In this document: positions 15,944 to 23,284 of the stretch, piece after piece | How positions within the stretch are numbered: the stretch's first letter is position 1 | How the letters are laid out: each line of letters begins with the position of its first letter | Notes under the pieces: generated by a model | The model's input: the letters and a program-made list of their open reading frames with translations, nothing else | Database searches by the model: none | What the model was told of the DNA's origin: nothing | Position numbers and translations under genes: made by a program | From: JBECKQ01 sp040235375 | GTDB lineage: Bacteria; Planctomycetota; Phycisphaerae; UBA1845 | Length of the DNA: 24,325 nucleotides | Reading direction: 5' to 3' | Assembly: GCA_040235375.1 (NCBI GenBank) | Contig: JBECKQ010000163.1 | Span: 1-24,325 of the forward strand

Positions 15944-16477
15944 TCAGGCCGGCTCAGCCAGCGTCGGAAGATGGCTGATCTTGATCTGCAGCCGGCCCCC
16001 CATCATCCGGTGCGGCAGCTTGTACAGCCCCCGCGGCGGCGGCCCGGCCGCCCGCGATCCATCCGCGTAATACACCCCACCATGGCAGGGACACATGAAC
16101 AACCCCGATTGCGAGAACCATGACACCGGGCACCCCAGATGCGTGCAGTTCACCGCGAACACAACGAAGTCCTTCTGCGATCGACGCCGAACATAAGCGG
16201 CGACCCGCGCCGATTCGCCCGACCACGGACGCCCCACGCGGTTTCTCATGTCCACCAGCTTCGTCTGGCCGACGCTGAACGAATCCAGTTTCCCGGCGTC
16301 CAACCACGCCTCGGAACGTCGCCGCAATACCGGTCCCAGCAGGTACCACACGATGGGAATGCCCAGCGCGATCGCGGACAGGGCGCCCAGCGTCTGCCCC
16401 GCCCACTGCAACCACCCTCGCCGACCGGTCGACTGCCCGTCGGCGCCCGGGACCTGCTCTGTGTTCTTACTCGCCAT
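15944..16477 (-). CDS. Rieske iron-sulfur protein
   Basis: The 2Fe-2S subunit of the bc-type complex, moving electrons from quinol to cytochrome c. From ATG 16477 it is 177 residues, with one N-terminal membrane anchor (about 28-50) and a Rieske domain carrying CTHLGC (111-116) and CPCHGG (129-134); Cys111, His113, Cys129 and His132 are the expected ligands and Cys116/Cys131 the disulfide. Ser usually follows CHG; Gly is found here. The frame stays open to 16588, but the extra stretch is all arginine-rich antisense-like sequence inside the cytochrome c gene. The ATG overlaps the end of the diheme cytochrome c gene by 11 bp. Confidence 0.93.
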   Translation of the reverse strand: MASKNTEQVPGADGQSTGRRGWLQWAGQTLGALSAIALGIPIVWYLLGPVLRRRSEAWLDAGKLDSFSVGQTKLVDMRNRVGRPWSGESARVAAYVRRRSQKDFVVFAVNCTHLGCPVSWFSQSGLFMCPCHGGVYYADGSRAAGPPPRGLYKLPHRMMGGRLQIKISHLPTLAEPA

Positions 16478-17300
16478 GGGATGGCTGACTCTCTGCCAAC
16501 GGTTGCGTCGCGGCCCGCGTGGTTGCTTCCGCCTCCGCGCCCGGCGCCCACGACTCGACGTACGAAACGATCGCCGTGATCTCCTCATTCGTAAGCGGGC
16601 GATGCCGCGGAGACTTCTCGCCCAGTCGCACGTAGTCCGGCATACCCAGGTCCGGCCGCCCCGTAATGACGATCCGCCGCACGAATTGCCGGCTCACCAG
16701 CGACAGAAACGCCGTGTTGTGCAGGGCGCCGGCATCCTTGCCTTCTCCGTTCTCACCGTGACAACGCGCGCAGGTCGTGCGGAACAGTTCCTTCCCGGTC
16801 TTTATTTCGCTTTCGCTCGGAGGCGTGGTCGTCACCGCGTAATGCGGCAGCGGAGCCTTCACGTTTACCTCCGCGCCCCAGCGTTCGCGTACGCCCACGG
16901 CCAACTGCTCCACCTGCTCGCGAGTCAGGTTGCCCCCATGCTCCTTGGAAAACGCGGGCATGAGCGTCCCCTGTCGGCCGGCGGACACGACCTGGCGCAG
17001 CGCCTCGTCCGAAATCACCTTCAGAAAAAGAGGATCATTCAAAGGCGGTGCCGGCCCCCAGCGACCGTCCTTCCCATGACAACCGGCGCAGTTCTGCCCG
17101 AAGAGCTTGTCAAACGAAAGCTCGTTCTCCGGCCGTGTAAAATGCTCGAATGTGGGCGGTTCGCACCCGGCAAACAAGAACGCGGCGGCCAGAAGGCCGA
17201 ACACGCACGCCCCGCCATCCGGTAATGAATGTCCTCGGCCGGCGCTTCTCGGTGCGCGAACCATAGCGTGACGTACCGAGTCACGCCATGAGCAACCCAT
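16467..17300 (-). CDS. Diheme cytochrome c lipoprotein
   Basis: A periplasmic electron carrier with two c-type hemes: CAGCH at 71-75 with Met114, and CARCH at 177-181 with Met220 (277-residue numbering). A lipobox (LFAGC, Cys46) predicts anchoring to the membrane surface. ATG 17300 is chosen because AAGGGG lies 9 bases upstream. ATG 17330 (ATGA overlap with the previous stop) would add 10 residues; ATG 17264 would give a more usual signal peptide length but has no ribosome-binding site. It sits where cytochrome c1 or QcrC would sit in other operons and probably links the Rieske protein to the oxidase. Confidence 0.88.
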   Translation of the reverse strand: MGCSWRDSVRHAMVRAPRSAGRGHSLPDGGACVFGLLAAAFLFAGCEPPTFEHFTRPENELSFDKLFGQNCAGCHGKDGRWGPAPPLNDPLFLKVISDEALRQVVSAGRQGTLMPAFSKEHGGNLTREQVEQLAVGVRERWGAEVNVKAPLPHYAVTTTPPSESEIKTGKELFRTTCARCHGENGEGKDAGALHNTAFLSLVSRQFVRRIVITGRPDLGMPDYVRLGEKSPRHRPLTNEEITAIVSYVESWAPGAEAEATTRAATQPLAESQPSHGE

Positions 17301-17326
17301 TGCGCTCGTCCCCTTCCGTCGCATCT

Positions 17327-18166
17327 TCATGCCGATTGGCCCGCAAGCCTCGAACCCGGAGTCTGATCCACGTCGATTCGCTCCGACCGCAGGATAACCA
17401 GGACCGCGGCAAAGCCATAGGCGAACTGCGAACCGATGAACCATACCCATTGAACATTCCCGTTCATGGTGGGGTTCAACACGCCCATGAAGCCGTAGAC
17501 GACCCCCGTCCAGAACAGCGGCGCGACCAGGCTGCCCCAGAGAAGCTGGCGACTGGGGATCATTGGCATAATCACCGCCAGGATAAACCCGATCGCGAAC
17601 GAGGCGAAGGCGTGAATGCCGAGCCCCATGATCAGCCCGGCCAGGCTGAATTTCTGCAGGTGCTCGATGGGCGCCTGGTTGAAGGACTGCAGCACCATCG
17701 CCGCCAGCAGATTAACCGGGTACCAAATGCCGCGACCGCTGATCAGACCGTATAGTAGTGCGATGGCCGCCATCACCACGCCGCCTACGGCCCCCCCTTT
17801 CAGGCCGGCCCGGTACGGATGCACCTTCTTGGGAATATGGGCACGATAGCCGGGACGTCCCGGCTCGATGCGGGCCACCCTTTCCTTGGGCGACATCGTC
17901 AGGCGATAGCGCCGCTGCTCGGGCACGTACGCCTCGATGCGCGTCCCCACGCCCGGCGCCAACTGGCCGATCCATCCCGCCATGCCCGCGATGAACATCA
18001 CCGCCCCCACCGCCGTGAAGGCGAGGCTGGTCACGAGGCCCGCGGCCAGCAGCATCAGCCCCAGGGCCGCTACAAACGGCCAGATCGTCGGCTTGGGCAT
18101 CTCCACGCCCTTCGGCTCTCCGCCGGCTTGAGCCTCGTCTCGCCCACCGGATTCCTCTGCGGCCAT
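17327..18166 (-). CDS. Polytopic membrane protein of the caa3 operon, possibly oxidase subunit IV-like
   Basis: A 279-residue protein I do not firmly recognise. It has an acidic N-terminus, a hydrophobic pair at about 28-70 recalling small subunit IV proteins of caa3 oxidases, a soluble loop rich in Arg and Pro (72-120), and four further membrane segments (about 122-143, 175-200, 205-230, 240-260). There are no heme or Fe-S motifs. A strong ribosome-binding site (AGGAGG, 7 bases before ATG 18166) suggests good expression. It starts 12 bp after subunit III and ends in an ATGA overlap with a possible start of the diheme cytochrome c. Its place between oxidase and bc genes suggests an accessory or linking subunit; that is inference. 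Confidence 0.75.
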   Translation of the reverse strand: MAAEESGGRDEAQAGGEPKGVEMPKPTIWPFVAALGLMLLAAGLVTSLAFTAVGAVMFIAGMAGWIGQLAPGVGTRIEAYVPEQRRYRLTMSPKERVARIEPGRPGYRAHIPKKVHPYRAGLKGGAVGGVVMAAIALLYGLISGRGIWYPVNLLAAMVLQSFNQAPIEHLQKFSLAGLIMGLGIHAFASFAIGFILAVIMPMIPSRQLLWGSLVAPLFWTGVVYGFMGVLNPTMNGNVQWVWFIGSQFAYGFAAVLVILRSERIDVDQTPGSRLAGQSA

Positions 18167-18178
18167 CCGCCTTCCTCC

Positions 18179-18826
18179 TCAACGACTGATCACGTAGACA
18201 ACCGTGAAAATGACCACCCAGACACCGTCCACGAGGTGCCAGTACCACGACACCAGTTCGACCGCTTTCGGGTTCTTCTGCGATATCCAGCCGCGCGCGA
18301 CGACCGCCAGCAGTATGGCCATCGCGATAATCCCCATCGTGACGTGGAAAGCGTGGAACCCCACCAGCGTGTAAAACGTAGTGCCGAACAGATTCGTACC
18401 GGGCAGCAGATGCTTGTTGACGATGAGGTCCCACCACTCGTACGAAGTCCCGGCCAGGAATAGCGCGCCCAGTAGCATGGTGGACCCGAGCAGCACGAAG
18501 AAACGGCGCAGGTTGCCGCGCCGCAGACCGCGGTGGGCGCCGATGATCGTCAGACTGCTGGAAAGCAGGCACGCGCTCGTCCCGATCACCAGCGGCAGCG
18601 ACAGGGCTTCCCGTGGTGTCGGGCCCGTCTTGCTCTGCCCGATGTATATCGCGTACGAGAGGATCAACGTGCTGAAAAACACGCCTTCCGTCGCCAGGAA
18701 GCACGCCATCCCCGTTCTTCCGCGATCAAACGTCGGCTCCGTCCACCGGCGCCCGGTGGAACGCGAGCCGGCGTTGTCATCTGCTCCAGCCGCGGCCGTC
18801 GTCGCGTCGATACTCTGATCACTCAT
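18179..18826 (-). CDS. ctaE: Cytochrome c oxidase subunit III
   Basis: The 215-residue length and sequence fit the five-helix subunit III of caa3 oxidases. Recognisable stretches are FLATEGVFF near residue 43, FYTLVGFHAFHV, and the ending VSWYWHLVDGVWVVIF. It is a core membrane subunit that stabilises subunit I. Its ATG lies inside the end of ctaD with an 8-bp overlap, so the two are translationally coupled. The first 30 residues are polar and probably cytoplasmic. Confidence 0.95.
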   Translation of the reverse strand: MSDQSIDATTAAAGADDNAGSRSTGRRWTEPTFDRGRTGMACFLATEGVFFSTLILSYAIYIGQSKTGPTPREALSLPLVIGTSACLLSSSLTIIGAHRGLRRGNLRRFFVLLGSTMLLGALFLAGTSYEWWDLIVNKHLLPGTNLFGTTFYTLVGFHAFHVTMGIIAMAILLAVVARGWISQKNPKAVELVSWYWHLVDGVWVVIFTVVYVISR

Positions 18827-20459
18827 GTTTCCAGTCCGGATCCTCGGGGTGTTTCAGGTCCCACAGCGGCCGCCGGCTGCGCACGATGGGTATCTGCTCG
18901 AAGTTGTACGACGCCGGCGGCGATGTCGTCGCCCATTCCAGCGTCCAGGCGTCCCACGGGTCGTTGCCCGCCACGCGGCCGCGCCAGTAGGACATGATCA
19001 GGTTGACAAAGAACAGGACGAACGCCACCAGCAGCACGAACGCCCCCGCCGTCGAGAGCTGGTTCCAGATGGTCCAGCCCGCGCCCGGCGAGTACGTATA
19101 CACCCGGCGGGGCATCCCCAGCACGCCGGCGATGTGCATCGGGAAAAACGCCAGGTTGAAGCCGATCATCATCAGGACGAAATGCCAGCGGCCCAGCCGC
19201 TCGCTCATCATCCGCCCGGTCATCTTCGGATACCAGTAATAAAAGGCGCCCATGATGGCGAACATGCTGCCGCCGAACAGCACGTAGTGAAAATGCGCCA
19301 CCACGAAGTAGCTGTCCGTCACCTGCAGGTCCACCGGAACGGTGGCGAGGATGATGCCCGTCAATCCCCCGATCACGAACATGGCGATGAACCCGGTGAC
19401 GAACAGCATGGGCGTGGCGAACCACAGCTTGCCCCCGTACATCGTGGCGATCCAATTGAATATCTTGATGCCTGTCGGCACGGCGATCAGAAAGCTTGCC
19501 CCCGAGAAGAACATGTCCAGCCAGCGGCTCATACCCACCGCGAACATGTGGTGCGCCCAGACCCCCATGCTGATGAAGGCGATCGCCACCGTCGCCGCCG
19601 CCACCGACTCGTAGCCGAAGATCACCTTTCGGGAAAATACCGGCACAATCTCCGAGACCATCCCGAAAGCCGGCAGCACCATGATGTACACCTCCGGATG
19701 GCCGAAAAACCAGAACAGGTGCTGCCACAACAGGGCCATCCCCCCGTGCTGCGCCTCGAAGAAGTGCGTGCCGATGTTCCGATCCAATAGCAGCATGGCC
19801 TGCGCCGCCGTAAGTGGTGGAAACGCGAACAGGATCAGCCCGGCGTTGAACAGCAGCATCCAGACGAACAGCGGCATCTTGCCGATGGTCATGCCCGGCG
19901 CGCGCATGGACAGCGTCGTCGTGATCAGGTTGACGCCCGCGCCCACCGTCCCGATTCCGCTCACCAGAAGCCCCAGAATCCAGTAGTCCGTTCCCAGGTT
20001 GCGCGAAAACGCCTTGGACGTGAGCGGCGCATAGGCGAACCACCCCACGTCCGGCGCGTGGCCGGTGAGGAAGCTGAAATAAAGCAGGCTTCCGCCCAGG
20101 AAGAACAGCCAGAAGCTCAGCGCGTTCAGCCGCGGAAAGGCCATGTCGCGCGCCCCGATCATCAGGGGAAGCATGTAGTTGCCGAACCCGAGGAGCATGG
20201 GCATGACGACGAGGAAGATCATCGTCGTGCCGTGCATCGTGTAGACCTGGTTGTACACCTCCGGGCTGACCAGCTCCGCGCGCGGCGCCCACAACTGCGC
20301 GCGGATCACCAGCGACTCGATTCCGCCCTGGATGAAGAACCACAGGCTGGCGACCAGGTAGAGTATGCCGATGCGCTTGTGGTCGACCGTGCTGAGCCAG
20401 GTCAGCAGCGTCGGGTACGACGAGTCGGCGGCTTCAATGGAAGGCTCTGCGGCGCTCAT
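18819..20459 (-). CDS. ctaD: Cytochrome c oxidase subunit I (A1-type heme-copper oxidase)
   Basis: The catalytic subunit that reduces O2 and pumps protons, 546 residues. All metal ligands are present: His76 and His391 (low-spin heme), His389 (high-spin heme), His254, His303 and His304 (CuB), with the cross-linked Tyr258. Glu256 in GHPEVY marks the A1 subtype with a D-channel; Asn94, Asp105 and Asn112 complete it, and Lys332 marks the K-channel. The protein is somewhat short and lacks the C-terminal subunit III-like extension of some caa3 oxidases. It lies 15 bp after ctaC. Confidence 0.97.
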   Translation of the reverse strand: MSAAEPSIEAADSSYPTLLTWLSTVDHKRIGILYLVASLWFFIQGGIESLVIRAQLWAPRAELVSPEVYNQVYTMHGTTMIFLVVMPMLLGFGNYMLPLMIGARDMAFPRLNALSFWLFFLGGSLLYFSFLTGHAPDVGWFAYAPLTSKAFSRNLGTDYWILGLLVSGIGTVGAGVNLITTTLSMRAPGMTIGKMPLFVWMLLFNAGLILFAFPPLTAAQAMLLLDRNIGTHFFEAQHGGMALLWQHLFWFFGHPEVYIMVLPAFGMVSEIVPVFSRKVIFGYESVAAATVAIAFISMGVWAHHMFAVGMSRWLDMFFSGASFLIAVPTGIKIFNWIATMYGGKLWFATPMLFVTGFIAMFVIGGLTGIILATVPVDLQVTDSYFVVAHFHYVLFGGSMFAIMGAFYYWYPKMTGRMMSERLGRWHFVLMMIGFNLAFFPMHIAGVLGMPRRVYTYSPGAGWTIWNQLSTAGAFVLLVAFVLFFVNLIMSYWRGRVAGNDPWDAWTLEWATTSPPASYNFEQIPIVRSRRPLWDLKHPEDPDWKHE

Positions 20460-20474
20460 GGTCTCTCTTACACC

Positions 20475-21575
20475 TCATTCGAGCGTTTGCAGGTAGGCCG
20501 TTACGGCCTTGACGGTCTTCTCATCCAGCTTCAGGTCCGGCATCTTGCAGCCCGGCTTGTACCGCTGCGGATCGTGAATCCACCTGGCCAGGTCCACAGG
20601 CGTATTCTCGAGAAGGCCGGCGGCCAGCGTCTTGCGCGACATCAGGTGCGTCAGGTCCGGACCGAACGTGCCTCTCGCGGATGTGCCCCGCACCGTGTGG
20701 CAGGCCACGCACCCCAACCCTAGGAATACCTCGCGATCGGCGCGCACGCTTTCATCCTTCACCGCCGGCTTCACCTCGTTGGCCACCCATTTGTCGAACG
20801 CTTCTTTCGGCTCGGCAATAACGCGGATCATCATGTTCGCATGCTGCGTGCCGCAGTATTCCGAACACCGGCCGATGTACGTGTCGGGCTTGTTTACCTG
20901 AAAGAATGCGTGGTTGATAATCCCCGGGATGACGTCCGTCTTGCCCCCCAGGCGCGGAACCCAGAAGCTGTGGATCACGTCCGCCGACCGCAGCGACAGG
21001 TATATCGTCCGCGGCTCCTTGTCCGTGCCGCACGGCACGTGCATCTCGTTTGCCGTAGTGACTCCCAGCTCCGGATACTGGTATTCCCACCACCACTGAT
21101 GCCCCACCACCGTGACCCGTACGACGTTCGGGGGGTCCGAAGCCGGTCGGACCTCCATCAGCACGCGGATGACCACCAGAAACAGCACGAACACGATCAG
21201 GAACGGCCCGACCGTCCACGCCAGCTCGATGGGCAGGCTGCCGTAGATCTGCGGCGGCTCCTCGTTCGCGTCCGCCTGTTGTTTGCGGAAACGGATCGTG
21301 CAGTAAACGAGCGCGCCTTCCGTAAGGACGAAGATGAACGCCGCGACAGCCAGAACGAGCACAAACAGCCCGCGGATCGACTCCGCGCCCGGTGTCGCCG
21401 GCCGGAACACCGACATATCCGAGTCCGCGAGCACGGAAACGACTGCGGCGAGAGATACCATTGCAAACACGGCAACCACTGGCGAAAAGCATGCCCCAGA
21501 ACCACCGTCACGTCGGCGGGCAACCCGTCTCCGCGACCCGCAGCGCGGGACTGGAGCATGACCCCGGACCACCAC
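20475..21575 (-). CDS. ctaC: Cytochrome c oxidase subunit II with fused cytochrome c (caa3 type)
   Basis: Accepts electrons from cytochrome c and passes them through CuA to subunit I. In the 366-residue reading, an N-terminal hydrophobic segment (about 32-50, likely signal) is followed by two membrane helices (about 68-92 and 116-140). CuA ligands are His202, Cys237, Glu239, Cys241, His245 and Met248; the conserved aromatic patch is WWWEYQ near 161. A cytochrome c domain follows with CVACH (289-293) and Met345. The start is uncertain: GTG 21575 has no ribosome-binding site, and ATG 21461 is an alternative that would shorten the leader. It is the first gene of the respiratory operon. Confidence 0.95.
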   Translation of the reverse strand: MVVRGHAPVPRCGSRRRVARRRDGGSGACFSPVVAVFAMVSLAAVVSVLADSDMSVFRPATPGAESIRGLFVLVLAVAAFIFVLTEGALVYCTIRFRKQQADANEEPPQIYGSLPIELAWTVGPFLIVFVLFLVVIRVLMEVRPASDPPNVVRVTVVGHQWWWEYQYPELGVTTANEMHVPCGTDKEPRTIYLSLRSADVIHSFWVPRLGGKTDVIPGIINHAFFQVNKPDTYIGRCSEYCGTQHANMMIRVIAEPKEAFDKWVANEVKPAVKDESVRADREVFLGLGCVACHTVRGTSARGTFGPDLTHLMSRKTLAAGLLENTPVDLARWIHDPQRYKPGCKMPDLKLDEKTVKAVTAYLQTLE

Positions 21576-21649
21576 GAGAATGGATGATGCACGCGTGGCC
21601 CAGGTGCAGCTCGATATTCCTCATCCCTTAGAGTTCGCAGATTAGTGTA

Positions 21650-21684
21650 TCGCCGTGCCTCGCGGCGAGCCACGAACACGGCGA
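21650..21684. repeat. Inverted repeat upstream of ctaC
   Basis: TCGCCGTG (21650-21657) and CACGGCGA (21677-21684) are exact reverse complements. The 19-base loop itself contains CTCGC and GCGAG, so a cruciform or longer folded RNA is possible. It lies 75-110 bases upstream of the GTG start on the minus strand, where it would be in the leader or promoter region of the operon. Confidence 0.45.
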
Positions 21685-21688
21685 GATA

Positions 21689-21733
21689 AAGGGTTTTTCA
21701 TACCGCCTGCGCCGACGGCACGAAGAAACCCTT
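21689..21733 (-). terminator. Possible terminator after the DUF1003 gene
   Basis: AAGGGTTT (21689-21696) and AAACCCTT (21726-21733) are exact reverse complements, extended by partly paired T- and A-rich bases, with an internal GC-rich loop. On the minus strand it is about 190 bases past the DUF1003 stop. There is no clean T-run, so a terminator role is uncertain; a leader structure for the caa3 operon is an alternative. Confidence 0.3.
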
Positions 21734-21920
21734 ACGGATCGCGAGGCGTCGCCCCGCCGGCGGACGCCCCGCCTCAGCCACTTGCCGGCGCCCAAGCGCC
21801 GCCACCGACGACACCCGAATCAGCCTGCGCAATTGTGCGCCGCGGGGGTATCGCGGACGCCCGCTCCCTTGCCCTCGCGGCTCTGACACGCCTGCGCGTA
21901 TTCGCGTACGGTCATTCAGG

Positions 21921-22628
21921 TTACTTGCCTTTGCCGATTTCCGACAGCAGCTCCAACTGGACCTCCTGGATTTCCACGAGGCGGTCCCACTGATGCGACA
22001 ACAGGTGATCGATCTTCTCGTGAAGCTGGCGAATCTCGAGTTCCGCCTTGAGGTTCACCTGGTAATCGTGCTGGGCGCGAACGCGGTCCTTCGCCTCCTG
22101 CCGGTTCTGGCTCATCATGATGATCGGCGCCTGGATGGCCGCCAGGCACGACAGCAGCAAGTTCAGCAGAATGAACGGATACGGATCGACCGGCCGCCAG
22201 TACAGCACCAGCGAGTTCATCACGATCCACAGCACCAGGAACCCGCCGAACGCGATCAGAAACGTCCAGCTGCCGCCGAACGCGGCGATCCTGTCCGCCA
22301 GGCGCTGGCCGAACGTCCACTTCTGCTCGAACTGCGCATCGACGTTGGCGGACACGATCTCGTGCTCGCGCAGGCTCTCCAGCACCTCCTGCTCGAGCGA
22401 CGTAAGCTCGCCCTTTTCCGATTCCAGCAGCGAATGAACGTACCTCCCGCGATACGTCGCCAGGTCGGCAAGGCAGATGTACTGATCCGCCGACCAGTCG
22501 GGATGATCGCGGCTTATCTCCTCGGCCACCGCCGGCCGCACGAGCGCCCCGGACCTCACGTCCTTGTCCGCAAACGTCTTTCCGCAAATGGCACACACTC
22601 GCGTTCGGTGGTGACTGCCTCTGCTCAT
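21921..22628 (-). CDS. DUF1003 family membrane protein
   Basis: From ATG 22628 the protein has 235 residues. It has an N-terminal possible zinc site (Cys12, Cys15 in CAICGKTF, and Cys52), two membrane helices (about 119-141 and 150-172) with RPVDPYPFILLN between them, and a charged, likely coiled-coil tail (176-232). This is the normal layout of DUF1003 proteins, whose function is unknown. GGAG just before ATG 22628 supports that start; an upstream in-frame start at 22685 would add 19 arginine-rich residues. It is in the same direction as the caa3 operon but separated by 345 bp, so probably a separate transcript. Confidence 0.9.
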   Translation of the reverse strand: MSRGSHHRTRVCAICGKTFADKDVRSGALVRPAVAEEISRDHPDWSADQYICLADLATYRGRYVHSLLESEKGELTSLEQEVLESLREHEIVSANVDAQFEQKWTFGQRLADRIAAFGGSWTFLIAFGGFLVLWIVMNSLVLYWRPVDPYPFILLNLLLSCLAAIQAPIIMMSQNRQEAKDRVRAQHDYQVNLKAELEIRQLHEKIDHLLSHQWDRLVEIQEVQLELLSEIGKGK

Positions 22629-22713
22629 TGATCTCCGTCTCCCGAAAACGGAACCGGTTCGACGCCACTGAATGACTGTGCGCAATCACGCGCCGGATGG
22701 CGGCCGGCTTGTA

Positions 22714-22731
22714 GGGCGGGCTCCGCCCGCC
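22714..22731. repeat. Short GC palindrome, REP-like
   Basis: GGGCGG and CCGCCC pair around a 3-base loop (22714-22728), or GGCGGG and CCCGCC around 5 bases (22715-22731). It is preceded by GTA, as in dispersed palindromic repeats I recall from planctomycete-type genomes; only one copy is in the window. Confidence 0.35.
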
Positions 22732-22979
22732 GATCATCCCGTTGGCCACTGATCGCGCACGGTCATTTAGCTTACCGGCCGCGTAGCACCACGGAAAACG
22801 CCGCCCGGCCGCCAAGGGTCTGGCTCGTTTTCGCAATTCCCCGGTGGTCTCGGACAAGCGATCACGGTTCAGACCCGTTGCCCTGACGATCAAAAGCAAG
22901 CCCTGCGAAAACATGCCTGACCCTCTGGCCCTCGACAACAGGAGGCGTCCACCACACGCTCACCTCTTCAGTATTCCTG

Positions 22980-23082
22980 TGCTCCGCGGCCGAAGGCCGC
23001 CGGGCTTTCCGGCGGCGCAAGCCGCCGTCTGCTCTCCTGCTCACCTGATCTCCTGCCGTCTTGCTCCGCGGCCCAAGGCCGC
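22980..23082. repeat. Cluster of overlapping hairpins with a 22-bp direct repeat
   Basis: Hairpins are GCGGCC-GAA-GGCCGC (22986-23000), GCCGCCGG-GCTTT-CCGGCGGC (22996-23016) and GGCGGC-GCAA-GCCGCC (23011-23026). Each shares an arm with the next, so neighbours exclude each other. A fourth, GCGGCC-CAA-GGCCGC, is at 23068-23082. The segment starting TGCTCCGCGGCC (22980) recurs at 23062 for 22 bases with one change. This looks like a dispersed repeat or degraded repeat array rather than a gene. Confidence 0.6.
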
Positions 23083-23211
23083 CCTCCTCCACTCCCACCC
23101 GCGCCCCTTGCATTTCTAGTGATCGCCGTTGATCCACGCAGTATCATGGCGGGGTTCCTGCACCTGCGTGCGGCCACCTCGCCGATCGAACGCGAACCGG
23201 CCGTCCGGCTA

Positions 23212-23241
23212 CGCTTGCTTGATCGTGTGAACGAGCAAGCG
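23212..23241 (+). repeat. Inverted repeat upstream of the lipoprotein gene
   Basis: CGCTTGCT (23212-23219) and AGCAAGCG (23234-23241) are exact reverse complements with a 14-base loop, 44 bases before the ATG at 23285. It could be an operator or a 5' leader hairpin. Confidence 0.4.
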
Positions 23242-23284
23242 GGTGGCGAAATCGTCAGCCAGTTTGGGCATCCGACAGGGTCCA

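Larger units (their letters stand above)
21576..21920. other. Intergenic region between DUF1003 gene and caa3 operon
   Basis: No convincing gene is present. Two inverted repeats are visible, at 21650-21684 and 21689-21733, entered separately. The respiratory operon promoter should lie here on the minus strand, but no clear -35/-10 pair was found. Confidence 0.6.
22629..23284. other. Long non-coding region with GC-rich hairpins
   Basis: About 650 bp lie between the divergent DUF1003 and lipoprotein genes. Open frames here are proline- and arginine-rich and have no family features. It holds a short palindrome at 22714-22731, a hairpin cluster at 22980-23082 and an 8-bp inverted repeat at 23212-23241, each entered separately. 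Promoters for both flanking genes should lie here but none could be named with confidence. Confidence 0.6.

Noticed and set aside
16478..16588. N-terminal extension of the Rieske protein
   Set aside because: The extra 37 residues are almost all Arg, Ser and Pro and lie inside the cytochrome c gene; ATG 16477 gives a normal Rieske N-terminus.
18823..20343. 506-residue open frame in a second minus-strand frame
   Set aside because: Frame-shifted shadow of ctaD, whose own frame has every metal ligand.
21655..21993. 112-residue open frame on the plus strand
   Set aside because: Proline- and arginine-rich, covers two inverted repeats and runs into the antisense of the DUF1003 gene.
22844..23119. 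91-residue open frame on the plus strand
   Set aside because: Its second half is only the translation of the GC hairpin repeats; no ribosome-binding site or family match was seen.
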